Assembly (NCBI RefSeq): GCF_000420625.1 | Contig: NZ_ATVH01000014.1 | Location: forward strand, 124,001 to 188,000 | Length of the DNA: 64,000 nt | Direction: 5' to 3' | From: Fodinicurvata sediminis DSM 21159 | Lineage (GTDB): Bacteria; Pseudomonadota; Alphaproteobacteria; Kiloniellales; DSM-21159 | In this document: in pieces, positions 45,803 to 55,022 of the stretch | Layout: each line of letters begins with the position of its first letter | Position numbering within the stretch: the first letter of the stretch is position 1 | Program-made: the position numbers and the translations under genes | The notes under the pieces: model-generated | What the model saw: only the letters and a program-made list of their open reading frames with translations | Databases searched by the model: none | What the model was told of the DNA's origin: nothing

Positions 45803-46657
45803 ATGTCCGCCCTCATGTCCGAAGTTACACGTTTCGCCCCCTCGCCAACGGGCCGCTTGCACCTTGGCCATGCCTACGCAGCGCTTTTTGCTGCGGAACA
45901 GGCCGGCCCCAATGGACGCTTCCTGATACGCATGGAGGATATCGACCGCAGCCGCTGCCGCTTAGAGTATGAAACTGCCATACTCGAGGACCTGGCCTGG
46001 CTGGGATTGTCCTGGAGCAGCCCTGTGGAACGACAGAGCGCTCATATCGACGATCACCGATGGGCACTGGACAAGCTGCGTGAGGCAGACCTGCTCTACC
46101 CCTGTTTCTGTACACGGCGCGAGATTTCTGACGAGGTGGCACGCAGCGAGCGGGCCCCGCATGGGCCGGAAGGTCCGCTCTATCCCGGAACCTGCCGCCA
46201 CCTCACTCGGCAGGAACGTCACGAGCGCATGGAAGAAGGCTTCTCCTATGCCTGGCGCCTGGATATGAGCGAAGCGCTGAAACGCATGGCCGGGCTGACC
46301 TGGATGGACCGGCACGCCGGCAAACAGATTGCGCGTCCAGAACTGCTGGGCGATGTGGTATTGGCGCGCAAGGACATATCCACCAGCTATCATCTCTCCG
46401 TGGTGGTGGACGATGCACGCCAGGGGATCACGTTGGTTACCCGGGGTGAGGACCTGTTCATGGCAAGTCATCTGCACAGACTGCTGCAGGCATTGCTCGA
46501 CCTGCCCATACCGGAATGGCTCCACCACAGGCTTTTGACTGATTCGCAAGGCCAGCGCCTGGCCAAGCGGCACGACAGCCTTTCCTTGGAAAGCTTGCGT
46601 CAGGCTGGCGAAACTTCAGAGGAATTACGCCGCCGCCTGGGCTTTGCAGTCTCATGA
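45803..46657 (+). CDS. gluQ: glutamyl-Q tRNA(Asp) synthetase
   Basis: Class I synthetase paralogue that attaches glutamate to queuosine in tRNA-Asp. 284 aa: the catalytic half of GluRS without the anticodon-binding domain. HIGH-type motif TGRLHLGHAYA, zinc ligands CFC and a second cysteine in YPGTCRHL, and a KRH-type KMSKS loop (QRLAKRHDSL). The start is 45803; 45815 is the alternative. The missing anticodon domain separates it from gltX. Confidence 0.93.
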   Translation: MSALMSEVTRFAPSPTGRLHLGHAYAALFAAEQAGPNGRFLIRMEDIDRSRCRLEYETAILEDLAWLGLSWSSPVERQSAHIDDHRWALDKLREADLLYPCFCTRREISDEVARSERAPHGPEGPLYPGTCRHLTRQERHERMEEGFSYAWRLDMSEALKRMAGLTWMDRHAGKQIARPELLGDVVLARKDISTSYHLSVVVDDARQGITLVTRGEDLFMASHLHRLLQALLDLPIPEWLHHRLLTDSQGQRLAKRHDSLSLESLRQAGETSEELRRRLGFAVS

Positions 46658-46819
46658 CCCCCGGAAAACCCCGTGCGTCGGCAAGCTTGATCCTATTGGC
46701 TATCTTGCATATGACATGACAAGAAAGTGTCATAGCGACCTGATATAATTAAATACTGGATATCCTGAATATGGCATATTAGTATTTATCTCGCATTTGA
46801 GATTTCAGAGGGCGATCAA

Positions 46820-47476
46820 ATGACGCTGATGTGGCCTTTCCGGAACCTTCACTGGCAAACCGCCAGGGACCGGATGCTGTGCTATACCGCCAGCATAGGG
46901 GATGACGAAAACAGCCTTTCCGAAGGCAAGAGCAGGAGCTTCCGGGCTCATCTGCCCCATCCGCACTTCACGCAGCTTCTGGATTACTGGTGCGGCAAGC
47001 GTGGAGAGTCCATTCCGCGAAAGGCCGAGATCGACCCACTGGATATTCCGGCCCTGCTGCCCTTCATCCAGATCCATGCGCGTCAGGCGGATGGGCGCTA
47101 TCTCTGCCGCCTGTCGGGAACAGCCATTGTCGAAGCCCTTGCCATGGAAACGACAGGACAGTACCTAGACGACATCCTGCCCGCGCACCACCTGAAAAGC
47201 AGAACGACGATCCTGGATCGCTGCCTCAAGCGACAGCTGCCCAGTTTCTATTCCGGACGCCTGGCCATGCCCGGACGCGAGTTTCTGCCGTTTCACAGGT
47301 TGGTGCTGCCGCTTAGAAGCAATGAGGAAAAGGCAGACTTTGCGCTGACCTTCTCCATGGTGGATCTGCTTACCGATGAGCGCATGGACTCAACGCCGCC
47401 AGCCGGCATTTTGCAACGGATTGACGCGAAACCACAGGACCTGATTGTACGCAAGCTGACACCCGTTGTGTCTTGA
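46820..47476 (+). CDS. PAS-domain protein of the PAS_5 type
   Basis: 218 aa. The central region follows the PAS_5 pattern: L-x-YW-x-GKRG (residues ~53-61), PRKAEIDPLDIPALLPFI, then CRLSGTAIVEALAMETTGQYLDD and a C-terminal beta-sheet half. No output domain is seen, so it may be a stand-alone sensor. It stands alone behind an unusually AT-rich 162-bp upstream region. Such proteins are common in alphaproteobacteria, without a defined role. Confidence 0.8.
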   Translation: MTLMWPFRNLHWQTARDRMLCYTASIGDDENSLSEGKSRSFRAHLPHPHFTQLLDYWCGKRGESIPRKAEIDPLDIPALLPFIQIHARQADGRYLCRLSGTAIVEALAMETTGQYLDDILPAHHLKSRTTILDRCLKRQLPSFYSGRLAMPGREFLPFHRLVLPLRSNEEKADFALTFSMVDLLTDERMDSTPPAGILQRIDAKPQDLIVRKLTPVVS

Positions 47477-47494
47477 GCCGGCCTGCGGACCACC

Positions 47495-47821
47495 TCAGCT
47501 GTTCTTCTCCGAGGTCAGGACCGTACGCACACCATGCACCTGACGCAGGCATCGCGCGATATAGTCGGCCAGATGCGGTGTCATCCCACCCACCTGAAAA
47601 TCCATTGCAAGCTCAGTCTTGTCGGGACCGATCCGGTCGCTGTGCCAGCGCAAGGGAACGAGGCTGCGCTTGGCAAAGAGTTCGAGCACACGCGGCATCA
47701 GCCCGGGATCGGCTTCCGCCAGAACGGAAAAACAGAATACGGGCTGAGGCTCTGAATGCGCCACGAGGCCTTCAGAGGTGGAAGCTTCCATACCACGGGA
47801 AGCGGCAACAGCGGATGTCAT
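47495..47821 (-). CDS. ACT-like small protein
   Basis: 108 aa. After a ~25-residue variable start, FCFSVLAEADPGLMPRVLELF and the C-terminal VHGVRTVLTSE give the beta-alpha-beta pattern of ACT domains like the acetolactate synthase small subunit, but the regulatory subunit's length and neighbours are absent. Could bind an amino acid or be a stand-alone ACT protein. It converges on the PAS_5 gene (18-bp gap). Confidence 0.68.
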   Translation of the reverse strand: MTSAVAASRGMEASTSEGLVAHSEPQPVFCFSVLAEADPGLMPRVLELFAKRSLVPLRWHSDRIGPDKTELAMDFQVGGMTPHLADYIARCLRQVHGVRTVLTSEKNS

Positions 47822-48193
47822 TGGAGATACTCCGGTTTACAGAAATTTCAGCGATCAGGGCATGTCCCGGCTACCGTATCGGCGCCGGGCGAATAATTCG
47901 CTGAATCCCTGTGAAAACCGTATAAGTCATGCTGGGATGATAAGCAGAGCCAGCCGCGGCGGTCAAGCTTGAAACATTCTTGCGCTCCTGCCAGGCACAC
48001 TCCAAACGCCGGGCACAGACCAAACAGGTCCGTCCCTCAAGTGAGGCCATACTGGATGCTGTACGGCATGGCATAGGAGCTGAGTCGATTTCTGCCGCGG
48101 CAGTTGCTCCTGCCTCTACCGGTAAAATGGCCCTTTCCTGAACGGAACTGCCGTCGCAGATTCCCGGCATCACAAGCACCATCAGGAAGTCAG
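47822..48193. other. 372-bp region without a supported gene
   Basis: It holds the upstream region of the ACT-like gene (minus) and of the GNAT gene (plus; AGGAAG at the right edge). An 8-bp inverted repeat TTCAGCGA (47847-47854) / TCGCTGAA (47898-47905) and the palindrome GCGAATAATTCGC (47889-47901) are the only clear structures; they may be operator elements. Confidence 0.45.
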
Positions 48194-48925
48194 ATGAACG
48201 ACAGAAGCGATCCCCCACGACACAACGAACTGGGCCAGCCCGTTGGCGTACCGGTGGAAAACTGGACTCCCCGCCCGCGCCCGCCACAAAGCGCCATGGA
48301 GGGCCGCTTCAGCCGTGTGGAGCCCCTGGAGGCTGCACGCCACGGCGACGACCTCTTCGCGGCCTTTGCGGAAGATGACGATGGCCGTACCTGGACCTAC
48401 ATGGCCTCGGGCCCCTTTGCCGATCGCGAGGCGTTCGATCGCTGGCTGTCGATTTGTCAGCAATCCGAGGATCCTTTCTTTCAAGCCATCCTCGACCTTG
48501 CGTCCGGCCAGGCGCTTGGGGTGGCCAGTTACATGCGCATGGTCCCCGATATGGGCGTAATCGAGGTGGGCAATATCAGCCTTGCCCCGCGCCTTCAGAA
48601 GACGGCCGCCGCCACCGAAGCCATGTACCTGATGATGCGTCGGGCCTTCGACGAACTGGGGTATCGGCGTTACGAGTGGAAGTGCGACAGCCTGAATGCC
48701 GCCTCGCGCAAGGCGGCCGAGCGCTTGGGTTTCACATTCGAGGGCATCTTCCGTCAGGCCGTGGTCTACAAGGGGCGCAACCGGGACACAGCCTGGTACG
48801 CCATCACCGATCAGGAGTGGCCCACCATACGCCAGGCCCTGGAAAGCTGGTTGGACGCGGGCAATTTCGATGGCGAAGGGCACCAGAAACAGCCGCTTTC
48901 CGCTTTCATGCCGAAGCCTTCCTGA
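48194..48925 (+). CDS. GNAT-family N-acetyltransferase (RimJ/RimL-like)
   Basis: 243 aa from the ATG at 48194 (AGGAAG upstream). The fold shows the RimJ/L-type GNAT pattern: IEVGNISLAPRLQKTAAATEAMYLMM (acetyl-CoA loop region) and YEWKCDSLNAASRKAAERLGFTFEG. It has a ~40-residue N-terminal lead and a proline-rich PRPRPPQ segment. Likely acetylates a protein N-terminus or small amine; the substrate is unknown. Confidence 0.85.
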   Translation: MNDRSDPPRHNELGQPVGVPVENWTPRPRPPQSAMEGRFSRVEPLEAARHGDDLFAAFAEDDDGRTWTYMASGPFADREAFDRWLSICQQSEDPFFQAILDLASGQALGVASYMRMVPDMGVIEVGNISLAPRLQKTAAATEAMYLMMRRAFDELGYRRYEWKCDSLNAASRKAAERLGFTFEGIFRQAVVYKGRNRDTAWYAITDQEWPTIRQALESWLDAGNFDGEGHQKQPLSAFMPKPS

Positions 48926-49077
48926 ATGGCTGGACAGGTGGCAGAAACGCCTTTTTCAACAAGCCCTGCCTAGGTTAATCTCCAAGCACTTTTCCGCAAG
49001 GAAAAGGTCCAATATTGACAGGCTGCACGGATTTCACGGTGCGGTCGAACTACACAGAAAACAAGGAAACGGTTCCA

Positions 49078-50061
49078 ATGAGACTTTCCGCACTCAAGAC
49101 CACGGCCCTTGCCCTGGCATTCGGGGCTTCCGTCGGCCTCGCCTCCGTCGGCGCAGAGGCCCAGACACGTCTGACCCTGAAGTCGGCATCTTCGACCTCA
49201 TCCTATTACGTGATGATGGTGCAACTGGCTGAAATGCTCGAGAACGCAACGGACGGCCAGATCCAGCCCACCGTCGAGGAAAGCCAGGGTTCGGTTCAGA
49301 ACGTCAAGGAAGCCGCCCGGCGGCCCGGCGCCTTCCTCTTCACCACACCACCCAGCCTTCTGGACACGGCCCGCGCCGGTGAGGGCGATTTCGAGGGCGA
49401 GGAAGGCTATGACCGCATTCGCACCCTCTTCGCCGTCCCTTTCATCACGATCCACTTCGTGGTCAGCGAGGACAGCGGCATCGAGAATGTCGAGGACCTG
49501 GCCGGAACGAACTTCATCCCGGGCGGCACCGGAACCTTCTGCGAAGGACGGACCAAGGCCGTACTCGGACTGTTGGGCCTGGGCGAGGACGTCGAGTATT
49601 CCAATGTCGAACTGAACAATGCCCCGGACGCATTGCGCAACGGCCGCGTCGACGGCTATGCCACCTGCTCGTCGCATCCGGTTCCGGGTCTTGTGGAACT
49701 GGCCACGACAACCGACGTGAATATCCTCAGTTTCACGGACGAACAGCGCGAGAAGATCTTTGCCGAAGATCCGCTGTCCGGACCGATCACCATTGCGGCC
49801 GGCACCTATGACGGCCAGGACGAGCCGGTGAACACCGTTGCCGTACCGGTCGGCGCCTTCGGCACCACGGACATGGACGACGACACCGCCTATCAGATCG
49901 TGAAGTCCTTCTGGGAGCAGCGGGACGCTCTGGTCGGGGAAAACCCCTGGTGGGAAGGCGTGACGCCTGACCTGGTGGCCCAGATGGGTACCCCCATTCA
50001 TCCGGGAGCCTTGCGCTATTACGAAGAGGCCGGGATCGAGATTCCCGAGTCCATGCGCTAA
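49078..50061 (+). CDS. TAXI-family TRAP transporter solute-binding protein
   Basis: 327 aa periplasmic protein with a signal peptide (residues 1-29, cleavage near GAEA-QT). The TAXI/DctP-like fold is recognised from the GGTGTFCEGR and NGRVDGYATCSSHP segments and by the adjacent fused TRAP permease. The mature region is acidic, in keeping with a saline habitat. Substrate (glutamate, a carboxylate or other) cannot be assigned. It starts the two-gene TRAP operon. Confidence 0.88.
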   Translation: MRLSALKTTALALAFGASVGLASVGAEAQTRLTLKSASSTSSYYVMMVQLAEMLENATDGQIQPTVEESQGSVQNVKEAARRPGAFLFTTPPSLLDTARAGEGDFEGEEGYDRIRTLFAVPFITIHFVVSEDSGIENVEDLAGTNFIPGGTGTFCEGRTKAVLGLLGLGEDVEYSNVELNNAPDALRNGRVDGYATCSSHPVPGLVELATTTDVNILSFTDEQREKIFAEDPLSGPITIAAGTYDGQDEPVNTVAVPVGAFGTTDMDDDTAYQIVKSFWEQRDALVGENPWWEGVTPDLVAQMGTPIHPGALRYYEEAGIEIPESMR

Positions 50062-50181
50062 GCCTTTCCCGGAACTGTTGAACCGTCCGGCCCTGCAGCT
50101 TTCACCGCGCTGCGGGGCCGGGTCGCGTTCGGCATTCTGCCGTTTCGATTATTCCTCCCTGTTACGTCCTTCAGCCGAGAA

Positions 50182-52014
50182 TTGCCCGTGCCGGATCAAG
50201 AGTCACAAGCAGAGAAGACGCCGGAGGGTCAGCTTGCCAGCGGCAACTGGCGCTGGATCCTTTTGGGCTTTGCCTTCCTGACCGTTGGATTCCATCTCTA
50301 CATCGCCTTTTCCGGGCTGGTGCCCAACCTGATATCGCGCCCGATGCACATGGCTCTGGCGGCAACCTGGATCTTTTTCCTCGGCGCCGGTGTTGCCAAG
50401 ACCCCCTTCGCCCGCTGGAGCGGTTTTGTCATAGGCGCCGTCGGCCTCGCAGGCTGCATCTGGATCATGCTGGACCGTGAGGTACTTGTGCGGCAGTACG
50501 GTGCACTGGAAGGAGGCTGGCAGATTGCCATGGCCCTGGCCCTGCTGATCACGGTGCTGGAAATGGCACGCCGCGCCATCAAGGCTGTCCTGCCAGCCGT
50601 AGCCACCATTGTCCTGCTCTACGGCTATTTCGGCGAATACATTCCCGGAAAGTTCGGGCATGCCGGCATGCCGACCGATTATTTCCTGGGCACCCTGACC
50701 ATCACGGAAGGGGGACTCTGGGGCTCCCTGACAGGCATTTCCGTCAGCACGATTTCCCTTTTCATCATTCTTGGCGCCTTCATCTCGGCCGGACAGGCCG
50801 GAGCTGGTTTCATGGCCTTCTCGACCCAGATTGCCGGACGCCTGCGCGCCGGCGCGGCCAAGGTGGCGGTCGTCTCCTCGGCGCTTTACGGCACGATCTC
50901 CGGCGTCGCGGCCGCGAACACCGCCTCCACCGGCATGGTGACGATCCCCGCCATGAAGAAGCGCGGTTACCCGCCCCAACTGGCCGGTGCCGTCGAAGCC
51001 GTCGCCTCCACGGGCGGACAGATCATGCCGCCGGTCATGGGAGCCGGCATCTTCGTCATGGCCGAACTGCTGCGCACGCCCTACACGGACATCATGGTGG
51101 CGGCAACCCTCCCGGCTTTCCTGTTCTTCGTCGCCGCCTGGGCCGGTGTTCACATCTTCGCGCTGCGTTACGACCTGAAGGCCCTGCCCCGCGAGATGAT
51201 GCCCGGCTGGCTGCGCGTGGCGCAGACCGTGCCCTTCTTCCTGGTCCCCTTTGGCATTTTGATCGGGGCGCTGGCCTTCACCGATTACACCATCTCGTTC
51301 GCCGCCGTCTTTGCCGCTTGCGCCGCCTGGGTGCTTCTATTCTTCAACGAAGATGGCAGCCTGTCGATCAAGGGCTGGCTGAAACGCACGGAAATTGCCC
51401 TGGTCAATGCGGCCAAGCAGGTCGCCGTCATTGCGGCCATTATCATCTGCGCAGGCATCATCGTCGGCGTCTTCAACATGACCGGCCTGGGCGTGAAACT
51501 GACTTCGATGATCCTGTCGGTTTCCGACGGCAAGCTCTGGGCGGTCCTGCTGCTGACCGCACTGGCCAGCCTGATCCTGGGCATGGAACTGCCGACCACG
51601 GCGGCCTATATCATCTGCGTCGCGGTGGCTGGGCCGGCGCTGGTCGAGGCCGGCGTGCCCGAGCTCTATGCCCATCTCTTCGTCTTCTGGTATGCCCTGC
51701 TCTGCACCATCACGCCCCCGGTCTGCGGCAACGTTTTCATTGCAGCGGGCATCGCGGAGACCCCCTGGCTGCCGGTTGCCGGCAAGGCCATGCTGCTGGG
51801 GCTCGGCCTTTTCCTCGTGCCCCTGGGATTCATTTTCAATCCCGGCCTCCTGGCACTGGGAACCGATCCCCTAACGGCGCTTGCCGCCACCATGAAGGTG
51901 GGTGTCGCCTTGGTCTTCTGCAGTTATGGCGCGATCGGAGTGCCAGGCCGGGCCTGGCTGCGCCCCTTTGCCCTGGCGATCGGGGTGGCCCTGCTGTTCG
52001 TTTGGGGAATCTAG
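50182..52014 (+). CDS. TRAP transporter fused DctQM-type permease
   Basis: 610 aa, about 15-16 hydrophobic segments: small four-helix DctQ-like part (residues ~25-140) fused to the large DctM part, as usual for TAXI systems. The GAANTASTGMVTIPAMKKRGY and MELPTTAAYI segments match the family. TTG start at 50182 (GTG at 50188 alternative). Its TAG stop shares a CTAG tetranucleotide with the convergent tctA stop. Confidence 0.9.
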   Translation: MPVPDQESQAEKTPEGQLASGNWRWILLGFAFLTVGFHLYIAFSGLVPNLISRPMHMALAATWIFFLGAGVAKTPFARWSGFVIGAVGLAGCIWIMLDREVLVRQYGALEGGWQIAMALALLITVLEMARRAIKAVLPAVATIVLLYGYFGEYIPGKFGHAGMPTDYFLGTLTITEGGLWGSLTGISVSTISLFIILGAFISAGQAGAGFMAFSTQIAGRLRAGAAKVAVVSSALYGTISGVAAANTASTGMVTIPAMKKRGYPPQLAGAVEAVASTGGQIMPPVMGAGIFVMAELLRTPYTDIMVAATLPAFLFFVAAWAGVHIFALRYDLKALPREMMPGWLRVAQTVPFFLVPFGILIGALAFTDYTISFAAVFAACAAWVLLFFNEDGSLSIKGWLKRTEIALVNAAKQVAVIAAIIICAGIIVGVFNMTGLGVKLTSMILSVSDGKLWAVLLLTALASLILGMELPTTAAYIICVAVAGPALVEAGVPELYAHLFVFWYALLCTITPPVCGNVFIAAGIAETPWLPVAGKAMLLGLGLFLVPLGFIFNPGLLALGTDPLTALAATMKVGVALVFCSYGAIGVPGRAWLRPFALAIGVALLFVWGI

Positions 52015-53519
52015 ACGGATTTTTCCCCGGCCCGCCGGCGCTTGCGGAAAGCTAGATAGAACGAAAGGCACAGCATGGTCGCCGTGATGGCATAAAGCGC
52101 CAGGGCAATGGGACTCTGGAAGAGGATGCCGAAATTGCCGTCGGATATGGACAAGGCACGCCTCAGGTTGTTCTCCATCTCCGCACCCAGCAGCAAACCC
52201 AGGATGATCGGCACCAGCGATACCCCAACCTTGCGCAGGATATAGCCGAACAAACCGAAGCCCACCATGACCAGCAGGTCGAAGGTCGAGTGGCTGATGG
52301 AATAGACGCCCATGAAACTGACCATCACCACGAAAGGCATCAGGATCCACTGCGGCATGCTGAGTGCCCGCGTGAAGAAGCTGATCAGCGGCACATTCAG
52401 CAGCAGCAGCACGAAGTTGGCGATATAGAGTGCCGCGATCAGGCCCCAGACGATGTCCGGCTGACGCTCGAACAGCAGGGGACCTGGCTGGATGTTGAGC
52501 GAGATCAGCAGCGCCAGCATCACCGCCGTCGTCCCACTGCCCGGCACGCCAAGTGTCAGCATTGGAATGAGCGCACCGCCCGAGGCCGAATTGTTCCCCG
52601 CCTCGGGGGCTGCCACACCCTTGGGATTGCCCTTGCCGAACGAGCCGTCCTTGTCGCTCCAGCGCTGCTCGGCGATATAGGACAGGAAGGCGCCCAGCGA
52701 CGCCCCCGCCCCTGGCAGAACGCCCGATACAAAGCCGATCACGGAGCCTCGGATATATGCCCAGCCGCCGGAGAGGATGTCCTTCAGCTTCGGGATTGCA
52801 CGGCCCAGCGGCACCATCTTGCCCTGCAGCTGGTCCATCTTCTCCAGGTACATCAGCACCTCACTGATGGCGAACAACCCGACGATGGCGACGATGGGAT
52901 CGAAACCGTCATAGAGATGGAAGGAGTCGAAGGTGAAGCGCGCCACGCCCGTGCCCGGATCCAGGCCCACCGCGGCGATCATCAGCCCCAGGAAGGCGGC
53001 GATCAAAGTCTTGAAGGGATTGGCGCCGGTAATGCCTCCGATCGTGGCAAAAGCCATGACATAGAGGGCGAAATAATCGCTGGGACCGAAATGGATGGCC
53101 ACACTGGCCAGCATGGGCGCAAAGAGCGTCAGGCCGATGGTCGCGAAGGTGGCCCCGATGAAGGAGGCAACGGCGGAGATTGCAAGCGCTTCGGACGCCT
53201 TGCCTGCCTTGGCCATGGGATAGCCGTCCAGCGTGGTCATGATCGCCGGCTCGTCTCCGGGAATGTTCAGCAGAATGCTGGAGATGCGCCCGCCGTACAT
53301 GCAGCCGTAGTAGATGCAGGACAACAGGATCAGGGCCGAGGTGGGATCCAGTTCCAGGGAAAAGGCGACGGGAATCAGGATGGCCACGCCATTTACCGGC
53401 CCAAGACCCGGCAGCGAGCCGATCAGAGTGCCCAGGAAACAGCCGAGCACGGCCAGCATCAGGTTGGTCGGCGTCAACGCCACGGCAAAACCGTCAGCCA
53501 ACAGGTTCAGGGTTTCCAT
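52011..53519 (-). CDS. tctA: tripartite tricarboxylate transporter large permease TctA
   Basis: 502 aa, about 11-12 hydrophobic helices. The two TctA glycine-rich boxes are present: GSLPGLGPVNG near residues 34-44 and GVLPGAGASLGAFLSY near 245-260. Last gene of the tctC-tctB-tctA unit, 3 bp after tctB. The substrate of the system is not evident; HMG-CoA-type degradation genes across the GntR gene suggest a branched or dicarboxylate. Confidence 0.93.
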   Translation of the reverse strand: METLNLLADGFAVALTPTNLMLAVLGCFLGTLIGSLPGLGPVNGVAILIPVAFSLELDPTSALILLSCIYYGCMYGGRISSILLNIPGDEPAIMTTLDGYPMAKAGKASEALAISAVASFIGATFATIGLTLFAPMLASVAIHFGPSDYFALYVMAFATIGGITGANPFKTLIAAFLGLMIAAVGLDPGTGVARFTFDSFHLYDGFDPIVAIVGLFAISEVLMYLEKMDQLQGKMVPLGRAIPKLKDILSGGWAYIRGSVIGFVSGVLPGAGASLGAFLSYIAEQRWSDKDGSFGKGNPKGVAAPEAGNNSASGGALIPMLTLGVPGSGTTAVMLALLISLNIQPGPLLFERQPDIVWGLIAALYIANFVLLLLNVPLISFFTRALSMPQWILMPFVVMVSFMGVYSISHSTFDLLVMVGFGLFGYILRKVGVSLVPIILGLLLGAEMENNLRRALSISDGNFGILFQSPIALALYAITATMLCLSFYLAFRKRRRAGEKSV

Positions 53520-53522
53520 GTA

Positions 53523-53954
53523 TCAGCTCATGAATTCAGGCAAGGCGGGAAGTGGCAGGCCCAGCACCTGGTCAAAGGCCACGAAGAGCACCAGGCTGAT
53601 CACTGCACCCGAAACTGCGGACTTGCCCCATTGACTGCCAAGCAGGCGCCCCAGCAGGGCAACCGCCAGAAAGGTCACGAACAGGAAGCCCAGCCGCTCG
53701 AGCAACAGGGCATAGCTCACCAGGATGCAGATGGCGGCCACCTGGCGCAGCAGTGCGGCACCGCGCGCCCAGTCCGGATTGGCATCCGGCCGGATCAGCA
53801 GGAACAGGCTCAGCACCGCCACGGGCACGGACAGCATGACAGGAAAGGCCGCAGGCCCCAGAGGATCGCCGAAACTTGCCTCATAGGTGCCTGCGGTCAC
53901 TCCGTACCAGATCGCAGAGGCCAGGATAACCAGGCCAACGATGCGGTCTGTCAT
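53523..53954 (-). CDS. tctB: tripartite tricarboxylate transporter small subunit TctB
   Basis: 143 aa with four hydrophobic segments and the TctB pattern MTDRIVGLVILASAIWYG start and SFGDPLGPAAFPVMLSV. Its ATG overlaps the tctC stop by four bases, coupling their translation. Confidence 0.88.
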   Translation of the reverse strand: MTDRIVGLVILASAIWYGVTAGTYEASFGDPLGPAAFPVMLSVPVAVLSLFLLIRPDANPDWARGAALLRQVAAICILVSYALLLERLGFLFVTFLAVALLGRLLGSQWGKSAVSGAVISLVLFVAFDQVLGLPLPALPEFMS

Positions 53955-54919
53955 TCGATAACCCCGATCTCCCGCGAGATCTGGTTCATCTGGTCGGCCT
54001 GTTCGTTGACATAGGCCTCGAACTCTTCACCGCCACGCCAGACGGGAACCAGACCGCTGCTTGTCGCGGCCTCTTCCCACTCGTCTGTTTCATAGAGGTC
54101 CGACAGCCGCTCCACCCAACTGTTGTAGGCTTCGTCGGAAACCTCGCCACCGGTATAGAAGCCGCGCCAATTGTACCCGGTCACGTCATAGCCCTGCTCG
54201 ATTGCCGTCGGGGCATCGGGAAAGGCCGGGATCGGATCGTCCGACAGTGCTGCCAGAATGCGGATGTCCCCGGATTCCACGAAACCGGCGATCTCCCCAA
54301 GGTCCGTGGAAACCAGGTCCACCTGTCCCCCCAGCATCTGGGTGACGGCAGGGCTGCCACCATCGAACTGGACCCAACGGATCTGCTTGTAATCCTCGGC
54401 CGAGATGCCGGCCTCATCGGCAAGCATCAGCAAGCGGATATGATCCCAGCCGCCGGCTCCCGAAGACCCTGCGGTCGGGACCGAACCGGGATCTTCCTTC
54501 AGGGCTTCGACCAGATCGTTCAGGTCCTCAAACTCGGAGTCATCTGGCACGACCAGAACACCGACGTCGGTTCCCAGCATGGCGATCCAGCGCATCACAT
54601 CCGTGCCGGCGGGATACTTGTCCTGGGCGATCTGGGTAACGCCCACGGTCGAGGTGGCCACCAGCAGGGACTCGTCATCGGCCCGCTTCGACATCACGTT
54701 GGCATAGGCCGTGGCACCGACGCCGCCGGGCATGTTGGTGACCTGAACCGGCTCATCCACCAGGTCCAGATCGTGCAGCAGCTTGCCGACCGTCCGGCAG
54801 GTGAAGTCCCAGCCGCCGCCGGGATCCGCAGGTGCAATGCATTCCGCTGCCTGCGCCTGGAAAGCGCCCAGCGATGCAAAGACCACTGCGGTACCAAGCA
54901 CTCTTGATATAGCTGTCAT
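53951..54919 (-). CDS. tctC: tripartite tricarboxylate transporter substrate-binding protein TctC
   Basis: 322 aa from the ATG at 54919 (GGAGG 6 nt upstream; the ATG one codon earlier is only 3 nt away). Signal peptide of ~22 residues ending QAQA, then the Bug-type fold with PADPGGGWD near the mature N-terminus and a ligand-loop region rich in Gly/Asp. The mature protein has an acidic bias. It heads the tct operon 104 bp after the GntR gene. Confidence 0.9.
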   Translation of the reverse strand: MTAISRVLGTAVVFASLGAFQAQAAECIAPADPGGGWDFTCRTVGKLLHDLDLVDEPVQVTNMPGGVGATAYANVMSKRADDESLLVATSTVGVTQIAQDKYPAGTDVMRWIAMLGTDVGVLVVPDDSEFEDLNDLVEALKEDPGSVPTAGSSGAGGWDHIRLLMLADEAGISAEDYKQIRWVQFDGGSPAVTQMLGGQVDLVSTDLGEIAGFVESGDIRILAALSDDPIPAFPDAPTAIEQGYDVTGYNWRGFYTGGEVSDEAYNSWVERLSDLYETDEWEEAATSSGLVPVWRGGEEFEAYVNEQADQMNQISREIGVIE

Positions 54920-55022
54920 CATTATCCTCCCAAGCTTCCTGTTATTCACCCGGCCTGATGACCGGGTTCTTTCGGGCCATATCCGGTTTCCCGGCCTTTG
55001 ACCCCTGCCCCATGCCGCGGGG

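Noticed and set aside
47871-48182. 103-codon minus-strand frame in the ACT-GNAT gap
   Set aside because: Has some cysteines, but no ribosome site, no signal peptide or domain, and its start overlaps the GNAT leader; treated as non-coding.
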